NCBI GenBank assembly: GCA_021647505.1
Contig: JAKIUN010000035.1
Span: forward strand, 1-37,632
DNA from: Gammaproteobacteria bacterium
GTDB lineage: Bacteria > Pseudomonadota > Gammaproteobacteria > SZUA-152
Length of the DNA: 37,632 nt
Direction: 5' to 3'
The notes beneath the pieces were generated by a model. It searched no databases. It was not told where the DNA came from and saw only the letters and a program-made list of their open reading frames with translations. Each line of letters begins with the position of its first letter. Position 1 is the stretch's first letter. Shown here one piece after another: positions 8,451 through 16,111 of this stretch. Both the position numbers and the translations under genes were made by a program.

Positions 8451-9007
8451 GGTTCATATACCGGTAAAATTTCTACTGGTGTCCTCGCTAACGGTAAATA
8501 GTTTCGATCTTTCGTAGACAGTGATGGAGGTACTGCGATCGGCCAGTCGATATTTATATCGGGATCATTCCAGACAATACCTCCTTCACAATCCGGACAG
8601 TAATAGTCAGTACATTTGTACTGAAAGTCGGCCACATCCGAAAGTACGCAGAACCCATGTGCAAAGCCAGGCGGCACCCACAATTGGCGGTGATTTTCAG
8701 CCGACAGTTCTGCACCATACCACTGCCCAAAGGTCGGCGAACCTGTACGGACATCCACCGCCACATCAAAAACACTGCCCCGACTTACCCGCACCAATTT
8801 CCCTTGTGGATGTTTGAGCTGAAAATGCAGGCCACGCAGCACTCCTTTGCTTGAACGAGAGTGATTGTCCTGCACAAATGGCATTAGGATTCCGGCTTCC
8901 TCGAAGAATTTTTTCTGCCAGGTTTCCACGAAGAAACCACGCTCATCACCAAAAACCTTTGGCTCAATCAGCAATACATCGGGCAGCGAGGTTTTCATTA
9001 TCTGCAC
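8447..9007 (-). CDS. rfbC: dTDP-4-dehydrorhamnose 3,5-epimerase
   Basis: Double epimerisation of dTDP-4-keto-6-deoxyglucose at C3 and C5. The 186-residue cupin-fold enzyme shows DERGFFVETW (21-30), QDNHSRSSKGVLRGLHFQ (46-63) with the catalytic-base His H61, K70 in HPQGKLVRV, and WVPPGFAHGF (110-119). The chosen start is GTG at 9007. An AGGGG lies seven bases upstream of it (9015-9019, complement), whereas the ATG at 8998 would be too far from that site. The GTG lies within the rfbA stop codon, so the two genes are coupled. Confidence 0.95.
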   Translation of the reverse strand: MQIMKTSLPDVLLIEPKVFGDERGFFVETWQKKFFEEAGILMPFVQDNHSRSSKGVLRGLHFQLKHPQGKLVRVSRGSVFDVAVDVRTGSPTFGQWYGAELSAENHRQLWVPPGFAHGFCVLSDVADFQYKCTDYYCPDCEGGIVWNDPDINIDWPIAVPPSLSTKDRNYLPLARTPVEILPVYEP

Positions 9008-9891
9008 TATGGTTCCCCTTTTCCTTCTGATAGCACCTGCATCAAATAACGCCCATACTGATTTTTTAATAATGGCTGGGCTAACACCTCCAACTGACCA
9101 TCATCAATATAGTCCATCCGCCATGCAATTTCCTCGGGACACGCAACCTTCAAACCTTGGCGTTTTTCAAGTACTTCCACAAAGTGTCCAGCTTCCAGAA
9201 GAGAATCATGTGTTCCTGTATCAAGCCAAGCGGTTCCTCGCCCTAACCGCATCACATTCAATTCATTATTCCCCAAATAAGCAAGATTAATATCCGTTAT
9301 TTCATATTCGCCTCGCGCTGACAGTTGTATGCCAGCAGCAATATCAATCACCCTATTATCGTAAAAATACAGACCAGTAACAGCATAACTTGATTTTGGC
9401 TGCTCAGGTTTTTCTTCGATAGATAATGCTTTGCATGTACCTTTTTCAAATTCTACAACACCATAACGTTCAGGGTCACTTACACGATATGCAAACACTG
9501 TAGCACCTGATGCTTGTTTAGCAGCCTTCTGGAGAATTTTATGGAGACCTTGCCCAAAATAGATATTGTCGCCCAGAATAAGGGCCACTGGAGAATTCCC
9601 AACAAAATTTTGACCAATGAGAAACGCCTGCGCCAACCCTTCTGGTTTCGGTTGTTTTGCATATGAGAGTTCAAGCCCCCATTGGGATCCATCACCCAGC
9701 AATTGCTGGAACTGGGGCAAATCGCGGGGGGTTGAGATAAGAAGAATTTTCCGAATCCCTGACAACATCAAAGTGGTTAACGGGTAATAAATCATGGGCT
9801 TATCGTAAACAGGCAATAGCTGTTTGCTTACGCCGCATGTAATCGGGTATAAGCGCGTACCCGAACCGCCCGCCAGTATTATTCCTTTCAC
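9007..9891 (-). CDS. rfbA: Glucose-1-phosphate thymidylyltransferase
   Basis: First committed step: dTTP plus glucose-1-phosphate to dTDP-glucose. The open frame extends to 9984, but the conserved protein begins [15 protein letters not shown], so I place the start at the GTG at 9891, giving 294 residues, the usual RmlA length (about 290). An AGGGA-like site lies upstream. The N-terminal GGSGTRLYP is the nucleotidyltransferase signature and binds the triphosphate. [10 protein letters not shown] carries the metal-binding Asp, and the sugar-binding EEKPEQPKS follows further on. It heads the rfbACDB block. The 219 bases between it and the tyrosine-kinase gene hold no gene and may contain its own promoter, but no convincing boxes were seen. 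Confidence 0.95.
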   Translation of the reverse strand: MKGIILAGGSGTRLYPITCGVSKQLLPVYDKPMIYYPLTTLMLSGIRKILLISTPRDLPQFQQLLGDGSQWGLELSYAKQPKPEGLAQAFLIGQNFVGNSPVALILGDNIYFGQGLHKILQKAAKQASGATVFAYRVSDPERYGVVEFEKGTCKALSIEEKPEQPKSSYAVTGLYFYDNRVIDIAAGIQLSARGEYEITDINLAYLGNNELNVMRLGRGTAWLDTGTHDSLLEAGHFVEVLEKRQGLKVACPEEIAWRMDYIDDGQLEVLAQPLLKNQYGRYLMQVLSEGKGEP

Positions 9892-10110
9892 GGTATTCCC
9901 TGCAATTGATTTCTGAATTTGATTCTTAGGTATTACTCTACCCGTCGCACTGAAGTAAGCAGCAAAATACTTGGCTATTAACACGAAGAAAGAACGAGTA
10001 ATTACCCATGAAGGGTGGTTACACGAACTATCTATCCAATACGCCCACGAAATTCGACAGGTTCACAGTGTGTTGAATCCGCGCAGTGTCGATAAGGAAA
10101 AGCAAATACT

Positions 10111-10872
10111 TTAGTAATAAATTTCTTGATTCTGAGCTTTGGCTTTATTCACCACAATCCCCAGAATATTGGACGATTTTAACAAATCAACTGCCTTTGT
10201 GAGTTCATTTTTTTTCGTTTTCCCATCCTCAACTACAAGCAAAATAGCATCAACATAAGGTGAAAATGCCAAGGCGTCATCAGTTATTAGTACGGGAGGA
10301 AGATCAAATATTATTCTTCTTCTCGCATAGCGCATTTTCATCTCTTCAACAAGCTGAATCATTTTCAGGGAGGAAAGAATTTCAGAAGAATTAACTATCC
10401 TTTCATTGCCTGGCAATATAATAAAACGCTCTATTCCAGGATTGAAAAGTATATCGCTTAGAGGAACATCGGATAAAAAATAATCACTTATACCGGCAGA
10501 TGGATAACAATTGAATTTTTTGGCTATGCTCGGCTTTTTCAAATCCAAATCTACCAGTAACACAGACTGGTCTACTTCCATCGACATACTTATCGCAAGA
10601 TTTATCGATGTCAATGTTTTTCCTTCACTCTGCCCTGGACTAGTAACAGCCAAAGTACTCCAGCCATTCACCTTCATAAGCCGGGATATTCGGGTTCGAA
10701 GCATTTTGTACTCTGCCGTACTCACACTCTTATCATTGCCAGTAATAACCCTGCTTTTTATTAACTCGCTATGAGGAACCTTAAATGATTCAGTTTGAGT
10801 GTATTTAATCTGCAGTTCAGATAGTGACCCCGGGATTAAATGGCTTATTACTGATGAATTACTATTTGTCAT
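10111..10872 (-). CDS. CpsD/CapB-type tyrosine kinase (exopolysaccharide)
   Basis: A bacterial tyrosine autokinase that normally controls polysaccharide polymerisation and chain length together with its membrane activator. The 253-residue protein is a stand-alone cytoplasmic P-loop domain. Walker A is TSPGQSEGKT (77-86), Walker A' LLVDLDLKKP (105-114) and Walker B IIFDLPPV (187-194). The N-terminal EYKMLRTRI (54-62) matches the kinase oligomerisation motif. The C-terminal tyrosine cluster is reduced to two residues, the final IYY (Y252, Y253). Its likely activator is the Wzz/GumC-like protein encoded 95 bases upstream. This is the split-gene arrangement of CpsC/D and of XrtA-linked systems, not the fused Wzc form. 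Confidence 0.88.
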   Translation of the reverse strand: MTNSNSSVISHLIPGSLSELQIKYTQTESFKVPHSELIKSRVITGNDKSVSTAEYKMLRTRISRLMKVNGWSTLAVTSPGQSEGKTLTSINLAISMSMEVDQSVLLVDLDLKKPSIAKKFNCYPSAGISDYFLSDVPLSDILFNPGIERFIILPGNERIVNSSEILSSLKMIQLVEEMKMRYARRRIIFDLPPVLITDDALAFSPYVDAILLVVEDGKTKKNELTKAVDLLKSSNILGIVVNKAKAQNQEIYY

Positions 10873-10967
10873 TTCTTATCTTCTTTAATCTCTATGGATT
10901 GAGAACCAAGCTTCCCAATATTGACTTCGAGACTGTTCATTATTCCTGCGTGTTGTATCTAGCCTGC

Positions 10968-12623
10968 TTACCCGGTGTTACCTGCCTGCAATCTTGGATT
11001 TCGCCCCTTACCTGTCCGGCCATCCACTTTGATGTAAGATATAGAGGCAATCGGAACTATATCTGTGATTTCCAGTACGCCTCCTTCACCCCTGACGGTA
11101 TCATCCATGTTTTCCCTTAAGGCCGCTACGACAACGCCACTACCAAGAGCTAAGATATAGCCGATGAAAACAATTGCCAGGCGATTCGGTTTGACGGGTA
11201 CTTCAGAATACTCTGGTGATTCGATCATTGTAAAACGTTCGCCCTTATGCTCCGCTTCCAATGCCTCAGATAATTGCGCTTTTGCTTGCTTAGCCTTTAG
11301 CTCTCGATACTTGATAATCGAATTTTCGTAATCTCGACTAAGCAAACGAAACTCTCGTTCTACCTGGGGTGTTTGGGTAAGTCGATCCTCATACAAGACC
11401 AATTTTGATTCCAATTGCTTTATCTTATATTCCAGTGCGCGCTTTTCGCTGCTAACCGCCGCAAGTTGTGCTTGCAACTGTATATAAACAGGGTTATCAG
11501 GTTTGGTAATTTCTTGGACTTGAAATGCAGCCGCTCTTGCTTCTTCTAAGGCTTGTTTTGTTTTTAAAGATTTTTGCGCAAGACGTATTACGTCGGGATG
11601 TTCGGGGGAATATTTTCTTTTTACGGCATCATACTCCGCTGAATAAAGACTAAACTGCACTTCCAATTCATCAACTGGATCAACTTGCCCGACTTCTCTC
11701 TTTAATGCTTCAACTTCCTTCCGAACCTTTATTAAATCAGGCATTTTGTGACTGTAGATGGCAGACATACTGATCAACTTGGCTTGCAATATCTTAAGTC
11801 GATCCGCCGCCCCCAAAATACGCTCCCCGCTTTCCGAGTATAAAATAGCATTGGGACTAAGCTGGGACAATTCAGAAGTCAGATATATTTCCCTCTCTTT
11901 TAGCGTACTAATTTGCCGATCAACTTCCGTCAGGTCTCTTTCTGTTCTATCCATCAGCTGTTGGTTCATTTGAAACAATTCTGGCAATCTCCCACTATTG
12001 CGTTCTTTAAATTCAGCAAGTTGTTGCTCTTGTATTGTCATTTGTCTACTAATTCTTTCCGCTTCATCGGTAAGAAAACCTGCGGTTTCCACCGCCAGCC
12101 TCGTGCGAGATTTTAGATTTTCGCTGAGATACAAAGAGGCCAGTTCGTCTGTTACTTTTTGTGCTAATAACGGCGATTTACTGGTGAAAGATAATGTAAA
12201 GGCTATTGTGGCCTGTGTCGAACGACCGCTGCGTGGATCAATCATATCGATACTAACCATATTCAGACTGATATTACTACGCATCTTTTCAATCAGTGCC
12301 TCTACCAGTAGAGTTTTTTTCTCTTCCTCGTAAAGCGAAAATTTATTGATAATATCCGATAGATTGGAGCGAGTCATAACACGCCGACTGATAATCTCGA
12401 CACGTTGATCGGCAAAAGTAGTAATCGTTGTAGGAACGAGCTCCTGGGGTATTTCTTGTTGCTCAATAAGTATCGTGGCTGTTGAGCGATAGATTGATGG
12501 TAACAAATACGCCGTTATCGTACTCGCTGAAAATACAATAAAGATAACCGTAAGCACCCAGAACTTTTGGCGCAGGATAATCGCAATGTAATCTTTTAAG
12601 GTTTTATCGTTTTGTGTTTGCAT
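10968..12623 (-). CDS. Wzz/GumC-like polysaccharide chain-length/co-polymerase protein
   Basis: An inner-membrane, mainly periplasmic co-polymerase that sets polymer length and activates the tyrosine kinase. The 551-residue protein has a Wzz domain from residue 1 with a first membrane helix about 20-42 (FWVLTVIFIVFSASTITAYL). Long heptad-rich coiled coils run roughly 190-440. A second helix about 480-505 (LAIVFIGYILALGSGVVVAA) follows the proline motif PVKPNRL, typical of GumC/EpsF-like proteins. The 45-residue C-terminal tail is cytoplasmic and has no kinase domain. The kinase is encoded separately just downstream. Length fits GumC-type proteins of XrtA/EPS loci better than the ~330-residue O-antigen Wzz. 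Confidence 0.9.
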   Translation of the reverse strand: MQTQNDKTLKDYIAIILRQKFWVLTVIFIVFSASTITAYLLPSIYRSTATILIEQQEIPQELVPTTITTFADQRVEIISRRVMTRSNLSDIINKFSLYEEEKKTLLVEALIEKMRSNISLNMVSIDMIDPRSGRSTQATIAFTLSFTSKSPLLAQKVTDELASLYLSENLKSRTRLAVETAGFLTDEAERISRQMTIQEQQLAEFKERNSGRLPELFQMNQQLMDRTERDLTEVDRQISTLKEREIYLTSELSQLSPNAILYSESGERILGAADRLKILQAKLISMSAIYSHKMPDLIKVRKEVEALKREVGQVDPVDELEVQFSLYSAEYDAVKRKYSPEHPDVIRLAQKSLKTKQALEEARAAAFQVQEITKPDNPVYIQLQAQLAAVSSEKRALEYKIKQLESKLVLYEDRLTQTPQVEREFRLLSRDYENSIIKYRELKAKQAKAQLSEALEAEHKGERFTMIESPEYSEVPVKPNRLAIVFIGYILALGSGVVVAALRENMDDTVRGEGGVLEITDIVPIASISYIKVDGRTGKGRNPRLQAGNTG

Positions 12624-12699
12624 TTACAAATTTTTTGTATAATTAGTCGATTAACAACAGATAATGGCAACAATCTAGCCTATAGAAAATATATCTACG

Positions 12700-13857
12700 C
12701 TAATTGTTTATTGTATGCCTACTCAGTTTTTCAGGAGGAAAATAGATGAACTCGAACACGAGTGCATTAGAATCAACCGCATTTAACATCCAGCCACTTT
12801 CATTATACCTGTAACGGTATCCACCTCGCATCGACCAATAATCTGTAACCTGCCAATGCAATCCCACATCAAACTGACTGTATCTGCGCCCTTCATTTGC
12901 AAGGTTTTTTGCAAGATTTTTTTGCTTGAGTAGACTTACACGGATCGAGGACTTTAATTTGTCAGTCATGGATCGCGAAACATTGGCAGAAACTCTGTCC
13001 CTTTCAACCATTGAGCCTGACCCGACCGGGTTAATCATCCGACTCAACTCTACCTTCCACGTTGTCTGTTCATATTCTTTATTTATTCCCAATCTAAATA
13101 GTATGCCATTTTTATCGCCATATTGCTTTGAATCAAAATCACTTTCTCGTACTCCGAATAACACTTCGCTTTCCATTGAATCTGTTAAACTACGCCTATA
13201 CATGGCAGATAAACTAACGTGATCTGATTGATTGGAAACATCTGCAGCCTCAAACTGGGAGACATTCAGTGATACGCTTAGCTCCCCCTTATCTCCCGTC
13301 TCCGTCACAACCGCTATATCTGTGGTCTTATGGTTGTAATCAACCAGCCCGATTGTCCCCGCATCCATGTATTCTACCCGAAGAAAATTAAACGTGGCCT
13401 TTAGATTAGTCCGATCGCTAAACTCATAGATCAATGAGGGAATGAGCATAATTTTTTCACGCGTTTTTCGCGTTTGAACAAGTCCGGTATCTTCTAATTC
13501 GCTGACTAACGACGTATCACGCACATAGTTTACATTAAAGCGCCAGTATGTCTTTTCAGTAATCAGTAAAGAGCTAAGATTTAGAAAGTAATCATTACTA
13601 TCCAGATTTTTTTCTCCTGAATATTTTGAAAATATCGCTCTGGGCACTATATTTATCTCAGTCTTTTCCGTTTGCATTCCCAGCTTCCCTGTAATGTCTA
13701 GCTGAGTACCCAATACACTGTCATGGGCGTCCGCAGTTAATCGCTTATTGTCATTATATTCGGTTATAAGAGACACTCTTGGCTGGGATAACCACTCTGC
13801 CGCACCCGAATCAAGTGGGATGCAGACAGCTATCAGTATTAATATGTGCCATCGCAA
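12700..13857 (-). CDS. Outer-membrane beta-barrel protein of exopolysaccharide export
   Basis: A predicted outer-membrane barrel, probably the pore through which the polymer leaves the cell. The frame is open back to an ATG at 13959, but that would overlap the export-protein gene by 83 bases and place 34 polar residues ahead of the signal peptide. The TTG at 13857, 19 bases after the upstream stop, starts directly at the signal peptide (RWHILILIAVCIPLDSGAA), giving 385 residues. The mature part shows alternating polar/hydrophobic strands with many aromatic residues, for example PRVSLITEYNDNKRL at the start and ALVFEFIYF near the end. It resembles the VpsM/EpsL-like barrels of exopolysaccharide loci. 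Assignment is by pattern and context; the start is uncertain. Confidence 0.75.
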   Translation of the reverse strand: MRWHILILIAVCIPLDSGAAEWLSQPRVSLITEYNDNKRLTADAHDSVLGTQLDITGKLGMQTEKTEINIVPRAIFSKYSGEKNLDSNDYFLNLSSLLITEKTYWRFNVNYVRDTSLVSELEDTGLVQTRKTREKIMLIPSLIYEFSDRTNLKATFNFLRVEYMDAGTIGLVDYNHKTTDIAVVTETGDKGELSVSLNVSQFEAADVSNQSDHVSLSAMYRRSLTDSMESEVLFGVRESDFDSKQYGDKNGILFRLGINKEYEQTTWKVELSRMINPVGSGSMVERDRVSANVSRSMTDKLKSSIRVSLLKQKNLAKNLANEGRRYSQFDVGLHWQVTDYWSMRGGYRYRYNESGWMLNAVDSNALVFEFIYFPPEKLSRHTINN

Positions 13858-13876
13858 TTTATCAGCTGGCCAACAC

Positions 13877-14458
13877 TCAAGGGACGACAACGATGTCCCC
13901 GCTTTGTAACAGTATATTTTGGCTGAGGTTTTTTCCCTTTTCGACGGCGGAATACTCAAATAGATACACTTTTTGTTTATCGTTTTGCCGTCTTAATATC
14001 CTGATGTCATCCAGTGAAGCGAATTTAGCCGTGCCACCAGCAATACTCAATGCCTGCATCACATCAAGCTGGCGACTCATAACAAATTCACCGGGTTTAT
14101 TGACTTTACCTATCACGTAAATTTTGTTGCCATCAGGTTGCTTTACCGCCACATTGACGGATAAATCGGGAATGTATTTTACCAATCCGTCTGTTACTTC
14201 CTTTTTTAGTTGCTCGGTTGTTTTCCCCAAGGCGGAAAGTTCTCCAACCAGCGGAAAAGACAAACGTCCATCAGGTTTTACCAACACCTCTAACTGCATA
14301 TCGGGTTCGCGCCACACAGATATTGACAGAATATCACCGGGTTGGATCTTGTAACCAAATTTGTATAGCAGGTTCTTCTCTTCTGCCAAACATGCCAAAG
14401 ATGTTATTAGTAATAAAACCAAGAACAGAAATTTAATGAGCAGATTTTTTCTTTTCAT
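13877..14458 (-). CDS. Polysaccharide export protein, short Wza type (poly_export + SLBB)
   Basis: A periplasmic protein that forms part of the polymer export channel. The 193-residue precursor has a Sec signal peptide (about 1-25, KFLFLVLLLITSLACLA). The Cys at 23 does not sit in a good lipobox (Ser at -3), so lipidation is doubtful. The poly_export domain begins YKIQPGDILSISVWREPDMQ (35-54) and the SLBB fold covers IYVIGKVNKPGEF. The protein ends at SGDIVVVP, with no C-terminal amphipathic helix. E. coli Wza is 379 residues and uses such a helix to cross the outer membrane. The barrel gene starts 20 bases downstream and may supply the missing outer-membrane part. This is the first gene of the minus-strand locus. 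GGGA lies upstream of the ATG. Confidence 0.9.
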   Translation of the reverse strand: MKRKNLLIKFLFLVLLLITSLACLAEEKNLLYKFGYKIQPGDILSISVWREPDMQLEVLVKPDGRLSFPLVGELSALGKTTEQLKKEVTDGLVKYIPDLSVNVAVKQPDGNKIYVIGKVNKPGEFVMSRQLDVMQALSIAGGTAKFASLDDIRILRRQNDKQKVYLFEYSAVEKGKNLSQNILLQSGDIVVVP

Positions 14459-14954
14459 TTTTCATCCCAAATCTAAAGATATTTACTCTCATTAATGTTC
14501 GGATCCATAGCGACTCTAAATGGCTTGCGTCATACACACTTCCGGGCACCGTATATTGGATAGTTAGCATATCGTAATTTCTTATATGGAGAATACAATA
14601 AATCCACGACAACTTCCAAGGGTTTCTTAGTCGTAAACACTTACCGCAGGCCGTCCCCCCAACAGCAGCTTAAAAAAATTATCTGACGTCAAGCATCACA
14701 ATACCATCGCTCCATCGCTGACAAATAGGTATTTTTCACACTAATAACTCCAGCATCCCAGCATTAATGACGGTCGACACTCTGTCGGTACTTCGAAGAA
14801 CATCACTAATAGATGATCCACTCTATGAGTCTCATTCTTTTTATGTAATTCTATGGATTTTAAGTCCATCATTTTTGACGTCCAAGCTTCAGGGTAAGCC
14901 CTCAAACAAGCCAGAAACCGATAACCTATTGAATTTGTTAACACTATAAAGATC
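14459..14954. other. Upstream region of the exopolysaccharide locus, no gene
   Basis: About 500 bases of moderately AT-rich sequence precede the first export gene. The promoter of the locus should lie here, but I saw no convincing -35/-10 or -24/-12 pair. Short open frames on both strands (for example 14741-14944 minus) have no recognisable motifs and no ribosome-binding sites. Confidence 0.4.
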
Positions 14955-15069
14955 CCCGGGGCAAGCCCTCTCGCTTAGGCTCGACTTTCGCTACGCGAAA
15001 GCGGGGTATTCTGTAGTCAAAAGCAAAAAACTACGCCGCAAGCGGCGGGGAATAGAACCCCTAGGGGTT
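14955..15069. repeat. Cluster of short palindromes
   Basis: Three perfect palindromic units lie within about 85 bases. CTTTCGC/GCGAAAG (14985-14991 and 14995-15001) encloses a TAC loop. GCCGC/GCGGC (15035-15046) encloses AA. AACCCCTAGGGGTT (15056-15069) is a continuous 14-base palindrome. The density suggests a short repetitive or mobile palindromic element, or a structured RNA, and not a protein gene. No T-run marks it as a terminator. Confidence 0.5.
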
Positions 15070-15377
15070 TAAGCAATTACCCGCACACCGGCAAAGAGCC
15101 CTAAAGTTACCCCCCAGGCTGCCATTGGAGAAAAACCGGCTAAGCTCGCCATCCTTATCAGTTGTGTGAGGCGAAAGATGGTTCTCAAGCAACGTATCGA
15201 AGAACCCGAAGAAGAGACCGAGGTTGTACAGGAAATCCTCCGCAACCAGGTCACGCTTGCGGGATTCTACTCCTACGGTAAGATTGCCCTCCTTTACACC
15301 CGGCGGCGTTTGCGAGTTGCATAATCAGACCATGACCATCACGGCTTTTAGCGAAATCTGACACGCATGTCTATACT

Positions 15378-15533
15378 GCACCCATTGTTGCGACGGCAAT
15401 TGAAACGCCAGTTCGTGATGTAGAAAATGCTCCAGAGGTGCTGGCGTCATTGATCCAGGTGATAAATGATGCTTATCACGAATTCGATAATGATCATGTG
15501 CTTCTGGAACGATCACTGAAACTCAGTTCTGAT
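15378..15533 (+). pseudogene. N-terminal remnant of a GGDEF/EAL-type c-di-GMP signalling gene
   Basis: Read on the plus strand, this stretch encodes PEVLASLIQVINDAYHEF and then DNDHVLLERSLKLSS. The pattern AYxxFDxDxxLLERSLxLSS is the coiled linker commonly found just before PAS, GGDEF and EAL domains in proteobacterial diguanylate cyclases and phosphodiesterases. The frame is closed upstream by a stop at about 15331 and has no start codon. Downstream it runs directly into the ISL3-type sequence. Together with the EAL tail at 15896-16052 it is best read as the two ends of one gene whose middle has been lost. Confidence 0.55.
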
Positions 15534-15889
15534 GGTTATTCGAAGCATTGTGTGAAGACCTATGGGGCCATTTTCAGGCCACCACAGTAAAACTGTATGC
15601 TATTTCTGAATCCATCGAATGAACGATAGCCCCTGGCATTCGACTTGACGGTCTGAATTTTCGAGTTCAGTCCTTCGGCAACCGCGTTACTGATTCGATG
15701 TTGAAAATAGGTCAGCAAGTTAGGTAAGTGGCTTTTAATCATTCTGGCTTTTGCCTTGATCGGCTCTAAACGGCTTCTAATAGCCCATGAATACCATTTG
15801 TCAAAATGTCGCTCAGCACATCCTGTATAGGTATATGTCCAGAAGTGTCGAAAGAGCTCCTTAATGGCGCAGGCCCTGGCGACCTTTAA
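15534..15889 (-). mobile_element. ISL3-family insertion sequence, 3' end only
   Basis: The minus strand encodes the last ~110 residues of an ISL3 transposase, from LKVARACAIKELF through YSWAIRSRLEPIKAKARMIK, LPNLLTYFQHRISNAVAEGL and NSKIQTVKSNARGYRSF to the stop at 15560. These are hallmark C-terminal DDE_Tnp_ISL3 motifs. The plus-strand sequence from 15534, GGTTATTCGAAGCATTGTGT, resembles an ISL3 terminal repeat, so one true end of the element is probably present. The 5' three quarters of the transposase and the other terminus are missing. The break at about 15889 joins directly to EAL-domain coding sequence. Confidence 0.75.
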
Positions 15890-15895
15890 GTCAGA

Positions 15896-16052
15896 ATTTC
15901 TAAGGCTGGATGTAGTTGCTGAAGACATCGAGACCGAACATCAACAACAGCACCTGCAGGCCATCGGCTGCTACTATGCGCAAGGTTGCCCGATGCCCGC
16001 CGACGAGGCATTACAACGCCTGTTGCGAGAAAGAGGTATCGAATATACCTAA
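15896..16052 (+). pseudogene. C-terminal remnant of an EAL-domain phosphodiesterase gene
   Basis: The plus strand encodes RLDVVAEDIETEHQQQHLQA, then IGCYYAQGCPMPADEALQRL and LRERGIEYT before a stop. This is the end of an EAL domain. The usual text is VVAEGVET...LGC...GQG...PLPA..F..LL. Gly is replaced by Asp in AED, and the residues normally between QG and the PLPA-like motif appear shortened. No upstream EAL sequence remains, because the ISL3 remnant begins immediately before it. An ATG at 15864 opens the frame, but the first residues come from the insertion sequence, so a functional product is unlikely. Confidence 0.7.
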
Positions 16053-16080
16053 CCCGGATATTTCATGTAGTTCCGGGTTA
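16050..16080. repeat. Nine-base-pair inverted repeat after the EAL remnant
   Basis: TAACCCGGA (16050-16058) pairs perfectly with TCCGGGTTA (16072-16080) across a 13-base loop. The left arm includes the stop codon of the EAL remnant. It lies 32 bases past the end of the minus-strand cytochrome/FGE-fold gene. No T-run follows on either side, so it may be a Rho-assisted or bidirectional stop signal, or a repeat. Confidence 0.45.
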
Positions 16081-16111
16081 ACTTGAATTCAGATAGGCTG
16101 GCCACCGATGC

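Noticed and set aside
9892-9984. N-terminal extension of rfbA by 31 residues
   Set aside because: The conserved protein starts at KGIILAGG; the upstream residues are not typical of the family, and a GTG with a plausible ribosome-binding site is present.
13858-13959. Upstream ATG start of the barrel gene
   Set aside because: It would overlap the export gene by 83 bases and place polar residues before the signal peptide.
14741-14944. Minus-strand open frame of 67 codons upstream of the export gene
   Set aside because: No motif, signal peptide or ribosome-binding site; composition is that of intergenic sequence.
15178-15324. Short plus-strand frame of 48 codons (open for 84) ending in YTRRRLRVA
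   Set aside because: It has no recognisable domain and no ribosome-binding site, and lies within a decayed island. The opposite strand is also open, so coding cannot be supported.
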